Positions 62,435 through 64,000 of a stretch of DNA of 64,000 bases are shown piece by piece. How positions within the stretch are numbered: the stretch's first letter is position 1; each line of letters opens with the position of its first letter. The stretch is from Maribacter_C sp947494565 (lineage in GTDB: Bacteria; Bacteroidota; Bacteroidia; Flavobacteriales; Flavobacteriaceae). Position numbers and translations under genes: made by a program. The stretch spans positions 124,001 to 188,000 of the forward strand of contig NZ_JBLFEP010000001.1 of the NCBI RefSeq assembly GCF_047345415.1, in the 5' to 3' direction. Under the pieces are notes generated by a model. The model was not told where the DNA came from. It saw only the letters and a program-made list of their open reading frames with translations, and searched no databases.

Positions 62435-64000
62435 TCAGTTTCCGAAGTTGTAGCGTAAGGTGAAGCCCGTATTGATGGTGGTCTGTGGAAAGGCCGTAGA
62501 AACGGCAAATTGTGAAAAGGAATGGTCATAGAAGAACAAGGCATTCAGGTTCTTACTGAGCGCATAATCCGCGGTGAACTTGATCGATAATAGGTTTTGA
62601 CCTGAAGTGATTTGGTTATTGTCGATATCGAGGTTTCTAATGATGGTAATATTATCTCTAAGGGTCACATCGGCCTTAAGGTTCAAATCTCCCTTGAGAC
62701 GCGTTTTACTACCTCCGATATTGGTCACGAATTTGACATCCTTGATGCGATAACCTAGTCCTACCGTATATTCCTTCCCATTTTGCTCGGTCATAAGATT
62801 GTTATCAAAACTAAGCGAAAGCATACGATCTGTTCGCACCTCGGCCAATACGCTCAACGCGTTTTTCATTTCGAAATCCAGTCGGATCAACGGATTGAAT
62901 TGATCTGTAAGTACGACATTGTTCAAAATCAAATCAGGAAGAATATCCCCATCGGACACATCCCTATCTTGAGCACTCACTGATAAATCAATGGGAAGAA
63001 ATGCGCCATTCTCCTTTTCCAAATTGGTCTGGAACGAATTGATACTGTAGGCCGCACGGTATCCATGGCTTACGGAAAACCGTTTGAATTTCTTTTTGAA
63101 CCATTTATTTTTCATCAGTCCAGTATACTTGATATTCCAATTGGGAATCGGAATGTCACGGAACGCATCTAAATTGACCCGATTTGCGTCTTGGCCGGTA
63201 TACGCAGCGAAAAAGGCGGGAAGTAGCACATCGGGCTGGGTTTTACTGTAACGTTCGGGAAAATTTTCGGCGTCAACACCTCCTGATCTGTTCCCGCGGT
63301 CAGCTTCGATACGGTTGGCGATCGTAATTCTGTTCTCTTTGAATTTTTCAAAGTTCTCGGAGGTAAATTCGTCACTTTTTCCAAAAGCGGTACCGATCAT
63401 CATTGTTGAAATACTGAAGTTACCCAGGTTATTGCCCAATAGCGCATTGTAGCTCAACTCTCCTTGGGGATCATCGACAACTTCAAAGGTTTCCTGATAA
63501 TTTGAAGCAAACTGACGATCTGCGACCAAATCAATGGTCAAGTCCGGTAAGGGTTGTGCTGTTGCTGTAATATTCAATTGCTTGTTGGTATTTTGCAAAT
63601 ACTGGGAATTAAAACCATCAAATTGGGTCAACCATCCTCTTCTTGCGGCTTCAAAACGAACATCGGCCTGACTCCCGAACACAAAACCGATACTGGGCCT
63701 AGTAGTTCCCACGAAACCTAAGGATTCCGTATACCCGGGCAATACCTTTCCGTTCGATTCATTGTAATTGATGTTCAAGCGCTTGACCATGGTCAACACA
63801 TCTACAGCAGTATTAAAAAGTTTGCTGGTTTTACGCGGCCCCTTTTTCTCTTTTTCATCGGTGTTTCCTGCTTTATCCCTACGTATCGGTGCAGCATTGG
63901 CCTGGGTCTTTCCATCGCGTTTTTTGAGTCCTATAAGATCATAGAACTTCTGCATCGATAGCGAGGCCGTAATATTATGGGTATTGGCGTTTTGAACTGT
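62435..64000 (-). CDS. sprA: Gliding motility / type IX secretion translocon protein SprA, C-terminal part
   Basis: The frame is open past the right end of the window, so this is the C-terminal ~520 residues of a protein usually over 2,000 residues long. Features of SprA include Arg-Arg-Gly-Trp-Leu-Thr, Tyr-Ser-Ile-Asn-Ser-Phe, the Leu-Ile-Arg-Leu-Asp-Phe-Glu-Met strand and the terminal Asn-Thr-Gly-Phe-Thr-Leu-Arg-Tyr-Asn-Phe. SprA is the huge outer-membrane beta-barrel channel of the type IX secretion system. It is followed by gcvH and vanZ. No stop or frameshift interrupts the part visible here. Confidence 0.93.
   Translation of the reverse strand, partial: TVQNANTHNITASLSMQKFYDLIGLKKRDGKTQANAAPIRRDKAGNTDEKEKKGPRKTSKLFNTAVDVLTMVKRLNINYNESNGKVLPGYTESLGFVGTTRPSIGFVFGSQADVRFEAARRGWLTQFDGFNSQYLQNTNKQLNITATAQPLPDLTIDLVADRQFASNYQETFEVVDDPQGELSYNALLGNNLGNFSISTMMIGTAFGKSDEFTSENFEKFKENRITIANRIEADRGNRSGGVDAENFPERYSKTQPDVLLPAFFAAYTGQDANRVNLDAFRDIPIPNWNIKYTGLMKNKWFKKKFKRFSVSHGYRAAYSINSFQTNLEKENGAFLPIDLSVSAQDRDVSDGDILPDLILNNVVLTDQFNPLIRLDFEMKNALSVLAEVRTDRMLSLSFDNNLMTEQNGKEYTVGLGYRIKDVKFVTNIGGSKTRLKGDLNLKADVTLRDNITIIRNLDIDNNQITSGQNLLSIKFTADYALSKNLNALFFYDHSFSQFAVSTAFPQTTINTGFTLRYNFGN

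Overview
The window is a contiguous piece of a Flavobacteriaceae (Bacteroidota) chromosome, interrupted by one 100-N assembly gap. Four things point there: type IX secretion and gliding genes (the C-terminal part of SprA, two PorP/SprF proteins, a large protein with a gliding-type C-terminal sorting domain), Nfu, SCO, subunit III and TonB proteins of flavobacterial type, promoters of the Bacteroidota form TTG-N18-20-TAnnTTTG, and start codons without clear Shine-Dalgarno sequences. No phage, insertion sequence, CRISPR array or plasmid function was recognised, so it looks like core chromosome with some lineage-specific surface and export genes.

Layout. 1-11.8 kb: a truncated serine hydrolase, an Ntn-type amidohydrolase with TPRs, an AsmA-like protein, a queuosine-precursor transporter, a DUF5723-OmpA envelope protein, SppA, a FolK-deoxynucleoside kinase fusion and a TrmH-type methyltransferase. 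11.8-12.4 kb: two heptanucleotide tandem arrays, the second running into the assembly gap. 12.5-15.5 kb: mutS and a tRNA-Gly/tRNA-Leu operon. 15.5-27.4 kb: small lipoproteins, an SPFH lipoprotein, a diheme cytochrome c next to a secreted PKD/malectin protein, a lone Wza-like lipoprotein, a SanA-like protein and an atypical Nramp transporter. 27.4-34.0 kb: a three-gene type IX operon (sorting-domain protein, PorP/SprF, OmpA/PD40 protein). 34.2-43.5 kb: fabD, gamma carbonic anhydrase, a LytS/LytTR-type two-component pair, DUF4349 and VWA proteins, a second PorP/SprF protein, Nfu and dodecin. 43.7-54.1 kb: tsaB and an eight-gene MacAB-TolC-like export cluster. 54.1-59.4 kb: an assembly/subunit operon for a heme-copper oxidase. 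59.6-64 kb: a metallo-beta-lactamase-fold hydrolase, TonB, VanZ, GcvH and the 3' end of sprA.

The most interesting system is the export cluster. It contains two tandem modules of permease A, permease B and adaptor, but only one ATPase and one TolC-like channel. Each module is preceded by a near-identical element, TGTAACA-N16-GTCTWAT, whose spacing and sequence match ECF sigma factor promoters and not the housekeeping promoters seen elsewhere here. This suggests an envelope-stress-inducible exporter with heterodimeric permeases sharing one ATPase. The second notable feature is a set of 7-bp tandem repeats with different units at two loci, one of which abuts the predicted promoter of the TrmH-type gene.
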